Source: Ga0077548 sp035440445
GTDB taxonomy: Bacteria; Pseudomonadota; Alphaproteobacteria; Rhizobiales; Xanthobacteraceae
Direction of reading: 5' to 3'
Length of the DNA: 64,000 bases
Assembly: GCA_035440445.1 (NCBI GenBank)
Contig: DAORMJ010000019.1
Location: 1-64,000 of the forward strand
A program made the position numbers and the translations under genes. Under the pieces are notes generated by a model. That model saw only the letters and a list, made by a program, of their open reading frames with translations, was not told the DNA's origin and did no database searches. This document shows positions 16,965 to 24,945 of this stretch, one piece after another (the stretch's first letter is position 1; every line of letters starts with the position of its first letter).

Positions 16965-17291
16965 ATGGAACGCGATGATTTCGGCCACCGCCGCGGGATC
17001 GACGAAGTGAAGGATGACTCGCCAAAAGCAAGCGTCGTGGGAATTGGGATTCCTGCACTTGTCATCGTTGCGGCAGCAGCGGCCTATTTCCTATGGCCCT
17101 CATCCGATACGCAGGTGAACCAGGCGCAGACAACCCCGCCTGCGACGACACAGCAGCAGCAGACTACTCCAACTACCACGCCGGAGCCGGTGAAGCCGAC
17201 GCCGCAGTCCGAGCAGAAAGCACCGCCGGCGGCGGAGCCGAAGCCGAAGGAAATGCGCGACCCCCGGACCGACTCGCAGAATTCGAATTGA
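16965..17291 (+). CDS. Small single-span membrane protein with Pro/Gln-rich tail, copy B
   Basis: It encodes 108 residues. The charged start (MERDDFGHRRGIDEVKDDSP) is followed by a membrane helix (VVGIGIPALVIVAAAAAYFL) and a low-complexity tail of Thr, Pro, Gln and Lys. The order charged head, single span, disordered tail is the same as in the gene at 16510, though direct identity is low. It has its own promoter region after a terminator. Function unknown. It is convergent with the patatin gene. Confidence 0.65.
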   Translation: MERDDFGHRRGIDEVKDDSPKASVVGIGIPALVIVAAAAAYFLWPSSDTQVNQAQTTPPATTQQQQTTPTTTPEPVKPTPQSEQKAPPAAEPKPKEMRDPRTDSQNSN

Positions 17292-17296
17292 GCTAA

Positions 17297-18706
17297 TCAG
17301 CGCGAACTATTCAGAAACCGTCGCAACACATCGTTGTTCGTGACTGTTTCATCGCCTGCCGCAACAACCTCATCGACCTGATCTTGCGGCAGTTGCAGGC
17401 TCGTCTTCACGCGGTTCAGATATTGTTCGCGCTCACCGCCGAGTTGATCGAAGCCTAACCGGCCAATGAAGAATTGCACGTCGCGGCAATTCCATCTTCC
17501 CGGCGCGCCATATTGTTGGCGCTGCGCAGCGCTTAGTCCGCAACGCCAGCGCACGAGCTGCTGACGCCACTCTTCCATCGTCTGCTCGAATGCGGTGTAG
17601 CTTGCGCGCACGCTGGCATCGATCGCAGTGTCCGCCGCAGCCGACACCAGATCCGCGCCGCGCGGGCCTTCCAGCGTTCGCACCCAGTCTCCTCCAACGC
17701 CCCGCCCGGCATCCACCACGAGAAAAAGTGCGCGACGCAGCTTCACCGCCTGATGCGGTGTCAGCGGCTCATAGGGCGTACTCGCCGAAAGCCGCGAAAT
17801 GGTAATGCCGGAAAGACCGAAATTATCGACCAGCCCGCCGTCGAGCAGCTTCACGTAACGCACGCTGCCGTTCTGATAGCTGGCGAGCGCGTTGGCATAG
17901 GCTTTCAACAGCGGCGGCGCATTGGGGTTGATGCGCGCGCGGATCGCCCATTCAGGCAATTGCGCGCCGCATTTTCCCGCATAGCTTTCGATCACGATCG
18001 GCGCGAACGCGACCGGCACCGCGGCGGAAGCCGCGACCGCGTCCGCGATCGGATAGGAATTCAGATCGCTGCACATCGCGCTGAAGGCAGTGCGGCCAAA
18101 GACGAAAGGCGTGCGGTTATAAATGTCCGAGGCGTTGATCCATACGCGCGGCCGCTGCTGTGCGCGGAATGCAGCGAAGGTCGCGCCGTCGTAAAGGTTC
18201 TGACTCAGCCAGCGCGGCAGATGGGTCGCGTCGTTCACGCCACCGGAAAGACCGCGCACGACATTGCCGACCGAAAGACTGGTGGAGAGCGCATCGGCCT
18301 CGACATTCTTGAGGAGAAAGCGCTCGCGAAAGTCGTCGAGTATCGCCCGCTTCTTGAGACCGAAATAGGCCGCGGTAATCGAGCCTCCGGATACGCCGCT
18401 GATGAAATCGACGCGATCCAGGAGCGGCACGCGCCCTTGCGGCGTCGGAAGCTGAAACCGGTCAAGACCGCGCAAGACGCCAAAGGAATAGGCCGCCGCG
18501 CGGGTCCCGCCGCCCGAGAAAGCGAGGGTGATCAGGAACTCGTCGGCGTAGGAAGCGGTGGGCTGCTCCTGCTCCGGCACCAGCCCCGCGTTCTGTACGC
18601 TCACGGGTTCATTGACCGGAATGTTGTGAACCGAGCATCCGGCCACGAGAACAATGCCCGCCGCTGCGAGCGCTCTCCCACGCAACTTTCGAACGCTACG
18701 CCACAC
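17297..18706 (-). CDS. Patatin-like phospholipase lipoprotein
   Basis: I start it at GTG 18706 (GGGAG 8 bases upstream), giving 469 residues with a lipoprotein signal (GIVLVAGC); TTG 18727 is an alternative. The patatin domain is intact: oxyanion loop FSGGGTRAAAYSFG, nucleophile elbow GVSGGS (Ser of GxSxG) and the catalytic DGGLVDN aspartate. The family hydrolyses acyl esters of phospholipids. The lipobox predicts anchoring to the inner or outer membrane face of the periplasm. It lies between gatA and the LrgAB pair but on its own transcript; regulation not visible. Confidence 0.9.
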   Translation of the reverse strand: MWRSVRKLRGRALAAAGIVLVAGCSVHNIPVNEPVSVQNAGLVPEQEQPTASYADEFLITLAFSGGGTRAAAYSFGVLRGLDRFQLPTPQGRVPLLDRVDFISGVSGGSITAAYFGLKKRAILDDFRERFLLKNVEADALSTSLSVGNVVRGLSGGVNDATHLPRWLSQNLYDGATFAAFRAQQRPRVWINASDIYNRTPFVFGRTAFSAMCSDLNSYPIADAVAASAAVPVAFAPIVIESYAGKCGAQLPEWAIRARINPNAPPLLKAYANALASYQNGSVRYVKLLDGGLVDNFGLSGITISRLSASTPYEPLTPHQAVKLRRALFLVVDAGRGVGGDWVRTLEGPRGADLVSAAADTAIDASVRASYTAFEQTMEEWRQQLVRWRCGLSAAQRQQYGAPGRWNCRDVQFFIGRLGFDQLGGEREQYLNRVKTSLQLPQDQVDEVVAAGDETVTNNDVLRRFLNSSR

Positions 18707-18829
18707 CGGAACCGCTCCCACAAGCAACAGCCTGCCTCTAGCATGGGCCGCACGGGAATGGGTTAAAGGCGGCCAGCCGGAACCTGCGGTCCCATGCCGG
18801 GTTATCGTGGCATCACGAGGGAAAGCGTC

Positions 18830-19126
18830 ATGGCACGCAAACCAACGACCAAAGCCAAACCGGCGGCGCGGAAGCGCGCGACCCCGCGCCCCAAACCCGT
18901 CGCCGCGCCGTCACAGAACAACTGGAAAACCGGCGCCGCGATTTTCGCGCTTGCCGCCGTGCTCGGTGCGGGCGCGTATATGCTCAGCATCAGTCTCGAT
19001 CAGCGCACGACGGTCGCGGAGTTGGTCCAGCGCTTTGAGGTCCCGGCAGCCACGAACGAGCAAGCGGTCTCACCTGCTGACGCCGATACGGAGCAAGGCT
19101 CTATCGAAAGTGCGCCCACGCGATAA
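18830..19126 (+). CDS. Small single-span membrane protein
   Basis: It encodes 98 residues from ATG 18830 (GAGGGAAAG upstream). The very basic head (MARKPTTKAKPAARKRATPR) is followed by a helix (TGAAIFALAAVLGAGAYMLS) and an acidic tail of about 40 residues. Orientation by the positive-inside rule puts the tail in the periplasm. I do not recognise the family. It is convergent with gatA. Confidence 0.6.
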   Translation: MARKPTTKAKPAARKRATPRPKPVAAPSQNNWKTGAAIFALAAVLGAGAYMLSISLDQRTTVAELVQRFEVPAATNEQAVSPADADTEQGSIESAPTR

Positions 19127-19141
19127 GTGCGCGCCGATCGG

Positions 19142-20623
19142 TCAGCTCCACCACTTCTCCGGCACCATGCGCGGACCGGCAGCCTGTTCGAGAACATGGC
19201 CAAGCGCGAAGAGATCCTCTTCGCCGAAGGGCTTTCCGATGAGCTGAAGCCCGAGCGGCAAGCCGTTGTGGTCGCGTCCCGCGGGAATAGCGATGCCCGG
19301 CAGGCCCGCCATGTTCACGGTCACCGTGAAGATGTCATTGAGATACATCTCGACCGGATCGCCGCTGCCCTTTTCGCCGATGCCGAATGCGCCTGAGGGC
19401 GTCGCAGGCGTCAGGATCGCATCGACCCCCTGCTTCCACGCCTCGTCGAAATCGCGCTTGATGAGCGTGCGGACTTTCTGCGCGCGCAGATAATAAGCGT
19501 CGTAATAGCCGGCCGAGAGGACATAAGTCCCGATCATGATGCGCCTGCGCACTTCCTTGCCGAAACCGGCGGCGCGGGTCTGCTCGTACATATCGACGAT
19601 GTCTTTGCCGGGAACACGCAGGCCATAGCGCACGCCATCATAGCGCGCGAGATTCGACGAGGCTTCGGCCGGCGCCACGATGTAATAAGCCGGCAGCGCA
19701 TATTTCGTATGCGGCAGCGAAATATCGACAATCTCCGCACCCGCGGCCTTCAGCCATTCGCGGCCCTTCTCCCACGGCTCGTCGATCTCGGCAGGCATGC
19801 CTTCGACGCGATATTCTTTCGGAATACCGATTTTCATTCCCTTCACGCTTTTGCCGATCGCCTTTTCGTAGTCGGGCACCGGCTTGTCGGCGGAAGTGGA
19901 GTCTTTCGGATCGTGACCGGCCATCGAGCGGAGCAGGATCGCGCAATCCTGCACGGTGCGCGCGAACGGTCCCGCCTGATCGAGCGAAGACGCAAACGCG
20001 ACGATGCCCCAGCGCGAGCAGCGGCCATAGGTCGGCTTGATCCCGGCAATGCCGGTGAAAGCCGCAGGCTGTCGGATCGAACCGCCCGTATCGGTGCCGG
20101 TAGCACCCAGGCAGAGATTTGCCGCGACCGCAGCCGCCGAGCCGCCGGAAGAACCGCCCGGCACCAGCGGCGTGCTATCGCCCTTGCGCCGCCACGGCGA
20201 GATCACGTTGCCGAGCGCGGAAGTCTCGTTCGACGAGCCCATCGCGAATTCGTCGTTGTTGAGTTTGCCGAGCATTACCGCGCCGTCGCGCCAAAGCTGC
20301 GAGGTCACCGTCGATTCATATTGTGGAACGAAGTTCTCGAGAATTTTCGAGCATGCCGTGGTGCGCACGCCGTTGGTCGCGAACAGGTCCTTGATGCCGA
20401 GCGGAATGCCTTCGAGCGGCCCGCCCTCGCCTTTGGCGAGCTTGGCGTCGGAAGCGTCCGCCATCTTGAGCGCGTGCTCCGGCGTCTCCAGCACATAAGC
20501 ATTCAGCGCCCGCGCCTTTTCCATTTCGGAAAGGTGGGCCTTTGCGAGTTCGTTCGCGGAGATTTTCTTTGCGCGCAGCGCGTCGCGCGCCTCCGCAAGC
20601 GTGAGCGAGGTTAGATCGGACAC
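19142..20623 (-). CDS. gatA: Asp/Glu-tRNA amidotransferase subunit A (glutaminase)
   Basis: It encodes 493 residues. The amidase-signature triad is present: Lys in GIPLGIKDLF, the Ser-cis-Ser of GGSSGGSAAAVAAN, and the nucleophile Ser in GTDTGGSIRQPAAFTG. It releases ammonia from glutamine and passes it to GatB for transamidation of mischarged tRNA. gatA follows gatC with a 3-base gap, so both are in one operon. The ending HVLEQAAGPRMVPEKWW is complete. Full-length and conserved, with nothing unusual seen. Confidence 0.97.
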   Translation of the reverse strand: MSDLTSLTLAEARDALRAKKISANELAKAHLSEMEKARALNAYVLETPEHALKMADASDAKLAKGEGGPLEGIPLGIKDLFATNGVRTTACSKILENFVPQYESTVTSQLWRDGAVMLGKLNNDEFAMGSSNETSALGNVISPWRRKGDSTPLVPGGSSGGSAAAVAANLCLGATGTDTGGSIRQPAAFTGIAGIKPTYGRCSRWGIVAFASSLDQAGPFARTVQDCAILLRSMAGHDPKDSTSADKPVPDYEKAIGKSVKGMKIGIPKEYRVEGMPAEIDEPWEKGREWLKAAGAEIVDISLPHTKYALPAYYIVAPAEASSNLARYDGVRYGLRVPGKDIVDMYEQTRAAGFGKEVRRRIMIGTYVLSAGYYDAYYLRAQKVRTLIKRDFDEAWKQGVDAILTPATPSGAFGIGEKGSGDPVEMYLNDIFTVTVNMAGLPGIAIPAGRDHNGLPLGLQLIGKPFGEEDLFALGHVLEQAAGPRMVPEKWWS

Positions 20624-20626
20624 GCG

Positions 20627-20914
20627 TTACTCCACCACTTTCGGAACCTGGAAAAATCCGTCGTCGGAGGCCGGCGCATTGGCCAGCACCCGCTCCGCAT
20701 AGCCGCCGTCGTTCACGACGTCGTCGCGCATCTTGAGCTTCATGTCCTCGACGCTCGCGGTCGGCTCGACGCCGTCCACGTTCACCTCGTTCAACTGCTC
20801 GACGAAGGCGAGCATATTGTTGATCTCGCCGCGCAGGTGCTCGATCTCGTTATCTGCGACGGCGATCCGCGCCAAATGCGCGATCTTCCGCACGGTCGCG
20901 GCATCGACGGACAT
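20627..20914 (-). CDS. gatC: Asp/Glu-tRNA amidotransferase subunit C
   Basis: It encodes 95 residues from ATG 20914 (GGAG about 10 bases upstream). The typical GatC beginning MSVDAATVRKIAHLARIAV and the LAFVEQLNEVNVDGVEPTAS core are seen, ending ASDDGFFQVPKVVE. GatC wraps around GatA and ties it to GatB. First gene of the gatCA operon; its promoter should lie in 20915-21095, shared divergently with dps. Confidence 0.95.
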   Translation of the reverse strand: MSVDAATVRKIAHLARIAVADNEIEHLRGEINNMLAFVEQLNEVNVDGVEPTASVEDMKLKMRDDVVNDGGYAERVLANAPASDDGFFQVPKVVE

Positions 20915-21095
20915 TTCGTGACTCCGTGGAAAATCAGTCGCCGGGCTATAGCAGACGCCGTTTTGGGGCCGCAACCCGGCTTCCGGCGGGATCGGAAAAA
21001 GCGGACTGCCACGGTCCTGCCGCGAAGCAGGCGCTGGATTTGGGCCCTGCCGCAGAAGCAAAACCAGCCCTTCAGCCCGCCAAGGAGCCTCTCAA

Positions 21096-21626
21096 ATGTC
21101 TCCCGCCAAAGCCGAACCCCGCCGCACCGCGCGGCTTAAGACCCCTTCCGATCTCTCGTCGAACGCGATCAAGGACATCTCGGCAGCACTGACCACGCTG
21201 CTCGCGGACGTCTTCACGCTCTATATGAAGACCAAGAACTTCCACTGGCACATGTCCGGTCCAAACTTTCGCGACTATCATTTGTTGCTCGACGAACAGA
21301 GCGACCAGATTTTCGCGATGACCGATGACATGGCCGAACGCGCCCGCAAGATCGGCGGCACCACGCTCCGCTCGACCGGTCACATCGCGCGGCTGCAGCG
21401 CCTGAAGGACAACGACGCAGACTACGTCACCCCGCTCGACATGCTGGCCGAGCTTCGCGACGACAACAAACAGCTCGTCGAATATATGCGCGAGACGCAT
21501 TCGCTCTGCGACGAACACGAAGACGTCGCAACCGCGAGCCTGCTGGAAAACTGGATCGACGAAACCGAACGCCGCGTGTGGTTCCTCTTCGAAACGACGC
21601 GAACCGGCAACAGCGGCGAGCGCTAG
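21096..21626 (+). CDS. dps: Dps family DNA-protection ferritin
   Basis: It encodes 176 residues. The ferroxidase motif is complete: KNFHWHMSGPNFRDYHLLLD followed by EQSDQIFAMTDDMAER, giving the His, His, Asp, Asp, Glu ligands equivalent to E. coli Dps H51, H63, D67, D78 and E82. The N-terminal tail (MSPAKAEPRRTARLKTPSDL) is basic and may bind DNA. Dodecamers oxidise Fe(II) with hydrogen peroxide and store it. Divergent from gatC and closed by a strong terminator. No OxyR or Fur/Irr box was recognised upstream. Confidence 0.93.
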   Translation: MSPAKAEPRRTARLKTPSDLSSNAIKDISAALTTLLADVFTLYMKTKNFHWHMSGPNFRDYHLLLDEQSDQIFAMTDDMAERARKIGGTTLRSTGHIARLQRLKDNDADYVTPLDMLAELRDDNKQLVEYMRETHSLCDEHEDVATASLLENWIDETERRVWFLFETTRTGNSGER

Positions 21627-21641
21627 GTCAGAGCACGCAAA

Positions 21642-21674
21642 AAAGAGCCGGTCCAAAAGACCGGCTCTTTCCTT
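21642..21674. terminator. Bidirectional terminator after dps
   Basis: A 12-pair stem AAAGAGCCGGTC/GACCGGCTCTTT (21642-21653 with 21659-21670) serves dps and the convergent hydrolase gene. Confidence 0.85.
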
Positions 21675-21691
21675 CTGCGTTGGCCTCTTCT

Positions 21692-22393
21692 TTAGACCTC
21701 GACGGCCTTGTTCTTTTCCGGCACCACGACCTTCACGTCGCTGCCCTGCATCTCGGCCACGAACTTGTCGGGGGTCTGGTCGATGATCGGGAATGAGCCG
21801 TAGTGGCAGGGAATGGCGGTCTTCAATCCCTTGAAGAAGCGCTTCACCGCCATGCCGGCGACTTTGCCGCCCATGGTGAAGCGATCGCCGACCGGCACCA
21901 TCGCGACCTGCGGCTGATGGATTTCGTTGATCAGCGCCATGTCGGAGAAAATATCGGTATCGCCGACGTGATAAACCGTCGGCTCACCCGCGGCCTTCAC
22001 GACGATCCCGCCGGGATTGCCCATCACGGCGAACTGCCCGTCCTCGATCATGGTCGAGGAGTGATCGGCGCGAACGAGCGTCACGGTGAAGCCGCCCTGA
22101 TCGGTCGTGCCGCCGATGTTCATCGGATCGATCTTCTTCACGCCCTTGCCGTTGAGCCACATGCAGATTTCGAAATGGCTGACCACCGGGATGTCGAGTT
22201 CCTTGGCAATCTCCGCGGTGTCGCCGATGTGGTCCGAATGACCATGGGTCAGGAGAATATGCGTGACGCCCTTCGCGGCTTCCTTCTTGTCGCCGGTAAA
22301 AGCGGGATTGCCGGTGAAAAACGGGTCGATCAACACCGCCTTGCCGCCGAAATCGAGCCGGAACGCCGAGTGACCGAACCAGGTAACGCGCAT
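21692..22393 (-). CDS. Metal-dependent hydrolase, UPF0173 (metallo-beta-lactamase fold)
   Basis: It encodes 233 residues from ATG 22393, with GGAGG 5 bases upstream. The start MRVTWFGHSAFRLD and the metal site THGHSDHIGD (HxHxDH) mark the UPF0173 branch of the metallo-beta-lactamase superfamily; further ligands are in ADHSS, YHVGDTDIFSD and PCHYGSF. It is a cytosolic hydrolase with substrate unknown. It is divergent from ruvX. Confidence 0.92.
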   Translation of the reverse strand: MRVTWFGHSAFRLDFGGKAVLIDPFFTGNPAFTGDKKEAAKGVTHILLTHGHSDHIGDTAEIAKELDIPVVSHFEICMWLNGKGVKKIDPMNIGGTTDQGGFTVTLVRADHSSTMIEDGQFAVMGNPGGIVVKAAGEPTVYHVGDTDIFSDMALINEIHQPQVAMVPVGDRFTMGGKVAGMAVKRFFKGLKTAIPCHYGSFPIIDQTPDKFVAEMQGSDVKVVVPEKNKAVEV

Positions 22394-22479
22394 GGTTTCC
22401 TCCATTAAAATTTCGTGCCTGCAGTATAGGTGGCGCACATGACACGGCAATGCGGCCCGTGCTACCCGCTCGGCCCATT

Positions 22480-22956
22480 ATGGCCGCCAAACTCTGCGAA
22501 ATCGACGATCTGCCACCCCTGCTCGCGCCCGGCGCGCGGCTGATCGGCGTCGATCTCGGCGAGAAGACGATCGGCCTTGCCCTGTCCGACGTGAACCGGA
22601 CCATCGCCTCGCCGCTGGAAACGCTGCCGCGCGGCAAATTCAAAATCGATGCGCAGAAAATGCTGGCGCTCGCCGAAAAATTCGGGGCCGGCGGCTTCGT
22701 CATCGGCCTGCCGAAAAACATGGACGGCTCGGAAGGACCGAGCGCGCAATCCGCGCGCGCTTTCGTGCGCAACTTCGCGCCGCTTACCGAACTCACCATC
22801 ACGTTCTGGGACGAGCGGCTTTCGACCGCCGCCGTGGAGCGCACGCTGATCGAAGCCGATACTTCGCGCCGCAGGCGCGATGCCGTCGTGGACAAGGTCG
22901 CCGCCGCATACATCCTGCAAGGCGCGCTCGACCGGCTAGGCTATGGAAAACGCTGA
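22480..22956 (+). CDS. ruvX: Holliday junction resolvase-like RuvX (YqgF)
   Basis: It encodes 158 residues from ATG 22480 (MAAKLCEIDDLPPLL); an ATG at 22450 would add ten residues and neither has a clear ribosome site. The RNase H-like fold shows GVDLGEKTIGLALSD (first Asp), GLPKNMDGSEG, FWDERLSTAAVER (Glu/Arg) and DKVAAAYIL (last Asp). The family is essential in many bacteria and acts in 16S rRNA 5' maturation and/or junction cleavage. It abuts the AEC transporter gene with no gap. Confidence 0.92.
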   Translation: MAAKLCEIDDLPPLLAPGARLIGVDLGEKTIGLALSDVNRTIASPLETLPRGKFKIDAQKMLALAEKFGAGGFVIGLPKNMDGSEGPSAQSARAFVRNFAPLTELTITFWDERLSTAAVERTLIEADTSRRRRDAVVDKVAAAYILQGALDRLGYGKR

Positions 22957-23901
22957 ATGCAAACGATCCTCTATGCTCTTCTTCCCGTATTCATGCTCGT
23001 TGCACTGGGCATCTTTCTCAAGCGCACCTTGCTCAAAAGCGAGAACGCGTGGGATTCGCTCGAAGACCTGACCTATTACATCCTCTTTCCGGCGTTGCTG
23101 TTTCTGGCGACGGCCACGGCGGATCTGTCCAAGGTCCCGATCTGGGGTGTGTTCACCGCACTCGTTACGGCCATTCTGGTTTGCTCGCTGTTGCTGATCG
23201 CGTTACGCGTACCGATGCAGCGCGTGTTTGGCTGGTCCGGCCCGTCCTTCACCTCCGTGTTTCAGGGGGGTGTCCGCTGGAACACCTATATCGCGCTCGG
23301 CGTCGCCTCCCCGCTGCTCGGCGAACAAGGGCTCGCGATTGCCGCGGTCGCGCTTGCCAGCATGATCCCGCTCATCAACGTCGTCAGCGTCGTCGTGCTT
23401 GCACGCTACGCGCCGAACTCACCGGCCAAAGTGATGCAGGTTCTCGTGCATCTCTTACGCAACCCGTTCATCTGGGCTTGCGGCGTGGGCATCCTCGTCA
23501 ACGTGATCGGCTTCCCGATTCCGAAAGTCGTGTCTGCCTTCCTCAACGTGCTGGGTCAGGCATCGCTCCCGCTTGGATTGATGATCGTGGGAGCTGGGCT
23601 CAATCTGAAGACCTTCCACAGAATCAACGCCGCGGTGCTGGTATCGACCGTGACGAAGATGCTGCTGTTGCCGGTGATCGCTATCGGAGTCGGTTATCTC
23701 GCGGGCGTCGGCTGGCCTGCCCTTGCGGTCATCGCGATTGCGTCGTCCGTCCCATCGGCACCGAACGGTTACATGCTGGCGCGGCAGATGGGCGGCGACG
23801 CGCCGTTGCTCGCGCACATCCTGACGATCCAGATTTTCGTCGCACTGATTTCCATTCCCGTCGCACTGATCGTTGCGACCGGACTGTCGCTCGCAAAATA
23901 A
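22957..23901 (+). CDS. AEC family (auxin-efflux-carrier-like) transporter
   Basis: It encodes 314 residues starting on the base after the ruvX stop. About ten hydrophobic helices in two 5-helix halves are seen, with the AEC hallmark LPLGLMIVGAGLNLKTF and AIASSVPSAPNGYMLARQMG near the C terminus. AEC proteins export organic acids or similar anions in bacteria; substrate is unknown here. The junction with ruvX suggests co-transcription. A strong hairpin follows. Confidence 0.9.
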   Translation: MQTILYALLPVFMLVALGIFLKRTLLKSENAWDSLEDLTYYILFPALLFLATATADLSKVPIWGVFTALVTAILVCSLLLIALRVPMQRVFGWSGPSFTSVFQGGVRWNTYIALGVASPLLGEQGLAIAAVALASMIPLINVVSVVVLARYAPNSPAKVMQVLVHLLRNPFIWACGVGILVNVIGFPIPKVVSAFLNVLGQASLPLGLMIVGAGLNLKTFHRINAAVLVSTVTKMLLLPVIAIGVGYLAGVGWPALAVIAIASSVPSAPNGYMLARQMGGDAPLLAHILTIQIFVALISIPVALIVATGLSLAK

Positions 23902-23932
23902 AAAAAACGGCGGGCTGGATGCCCGCCGTTCT
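23900..23932. terminator. Bidirectional terminator
   Basis: A perfect 10-pair stem AACGGCGGGC/GCCCGCCGTT (23906-23915 with 23921-23930) is flanked by an A run, so the minus strand reads stem then TTTTTTT. It mainly ends the leftward His-rich gene. Confidence 0.85.
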
Positions 23933-23955
23933 CGATTGATCCGGAGAGGATCGAA

Positions 23956-24309
23956 TTAGCACCAGGCCCAGTAGCCCTGACCCTGATACGGTCCGCTCTG
24001 CACCCAGCAACGCTGACGCGGCGAGTCGTAGTAGTAGTTGTTCTGCGCGGCAGCGGCTGCAGCAGCGGCGCCGAAGATGCCAAGCGCAACGGCCGGACCA
24101 ACCCAGCGATTACCGCGGTGGTGGTGGCCATGATAGTGATGGCGATGACGGCGCTGAACCTGCGTGGTCTGCTCAGGCAGCGCGCCCTGGAAGTTCTGCA
24201 CCGACGCAGCCGGCGCTGCATAGGCCTTGTTCACTTCGCTCGCGGCGGCCGAAACGAGAACGGCTGCAACGAGTGCCAGTGCGAATTGGTAGAATTTGAA
24301 TTTCTTCAT
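23956..24309 (-). CDS. Small exported His-rich protein
   Basis: It encodes 117 residues. The signal peptide (MKKFKFYQFALALVAAVLVS, cleavage near AYAAP) is followed by a His/Arg stretch (RRHRHHYHGHHHRGNR), a hydrophobic Gly/Ala segment (VGPAVALGIFGAAAAAAAA) and a Tyr/Cys-containing end (CWVQSGPYQGQGYWAWC). The His cluster could bind metal ions. The next gene has the same layout, so they are probable paralogues. Function unknown; envelope location inferred. Confidence 0.75.
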   Translation of the reverse strand: MKKFKFYQFALALVAAVLVSAAASEVNKAYAAPAASVQNFQGALPEQTTQVQRRHRHHYHGHHHRGNRWVGPAVALGIFGAAAAAAAAQNNYYYDSPRQRCWVQSGPYQGQGYWAWC

Positions 24310-24446
24310 CAGAGTGAGCCTCGCTGTTTACGCGCCACGATCGCGCGCGTTCTGGTGGAATGTCGCTCGTCCGGCATGAACCTCGCCTGAATGGACTGCG
24401 GCATCGATATGGCAATTAGCCCATAATACGCGATGATTAAAAGAAG

Positions 24447-24476
24447 GTACCGGCGGGCTTTTCCGCCCGCCGGTTC
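24447..24476 (-). terminator. Terminator for the Tyr-rich gene
   Basis: A 10-pair stem ACCGGCGGGC/GCCCGCCGGT (24449-24458 with 24465-24474) is followed on the minus strand by ACCTTCTTTT. Confidence 0.75.
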
Positions 24477-24485
24477 ACGTTCCCG

Positions 24486-24857
24486 TTATTTTCCGGCGAC
24501 GTCGGAGAGATCTTCGTAGCCGCTCGGCTGATTACCGTTCGAGTAGGAATAGCCGTAGGGCTGCGCATAGCCGTAAGGCTGCTGGTAATAGCCGTAGGGC
24601 TGGTCGTAGTAGTAGCCCTGATTGGCAATCGCAGAGCCGATCACGACGCCCGCGCCGAACGCGCCGAGACCGATTGCGACATCCCGGCCGCGATGGTGAT
24701 GACGGCGCCACTGCACGGTTTCGGTGGCGGACGGAGCCGCCGCCTTCAGCGTCTCAAACTTTGCGCCGAGCGGCGCGGCAGACGCGGGAAGCGCGGTAGC
24801 ACCGGCGAGCAGCGCCAGCGCTGCGGTCGGAACGGCAAAGCGGGTGAACATCTTCAT
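24486..24857 (-). CDS. Small exported protein with HHH motif and Tyr/Gln-rich tail
   Basis: It encodes 123 residues. The signal peptide (MKMFTRFAVPTAALALLAGA, cleavage near ASAAP) is followed by VQWRRHHHRGRDVA, a Gly-rich hydrophobic segment (GLGAFGAGVVIGSAIA) and a low-complexity tail with repeats of QPYGY. The order signal, His cluster, hydrophobic glycine segment, Tyr-rich tail matches the neighbour at 23956. Both are separately transcribed. Function is unknown; the hydrophobic segment may insert in a membrane. Confidence 0.75.
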   Translation of the reverse strand: MKMFTRFAVPTAALALLAGATALPASAAPLGAKFETLKAAAPSATETVQWRRHHHRGRDVAIGLGAFGAGVVIGSAIANQGYYYDQPYGYYQQPYGYAQPYGYSYSNGNQPSGYEDLSDVAGK

Positions 24858-24945
24858 CGGTTGAACCTCGTGGCTGCGCAGCGTTCGCGAACGATCGAAG
24901 CCTCGCGAAACGCCGCAGGTGGAGCAGATTGTCTCAGCCCTGCTT

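Noticed and set aside
16027..17058. 343-codon frame ending in the LrgA-like protein
   Set aside because: Family similarity begins at residue 222 (ATG 16395); the upstream part is antisense to the small membrane genes.
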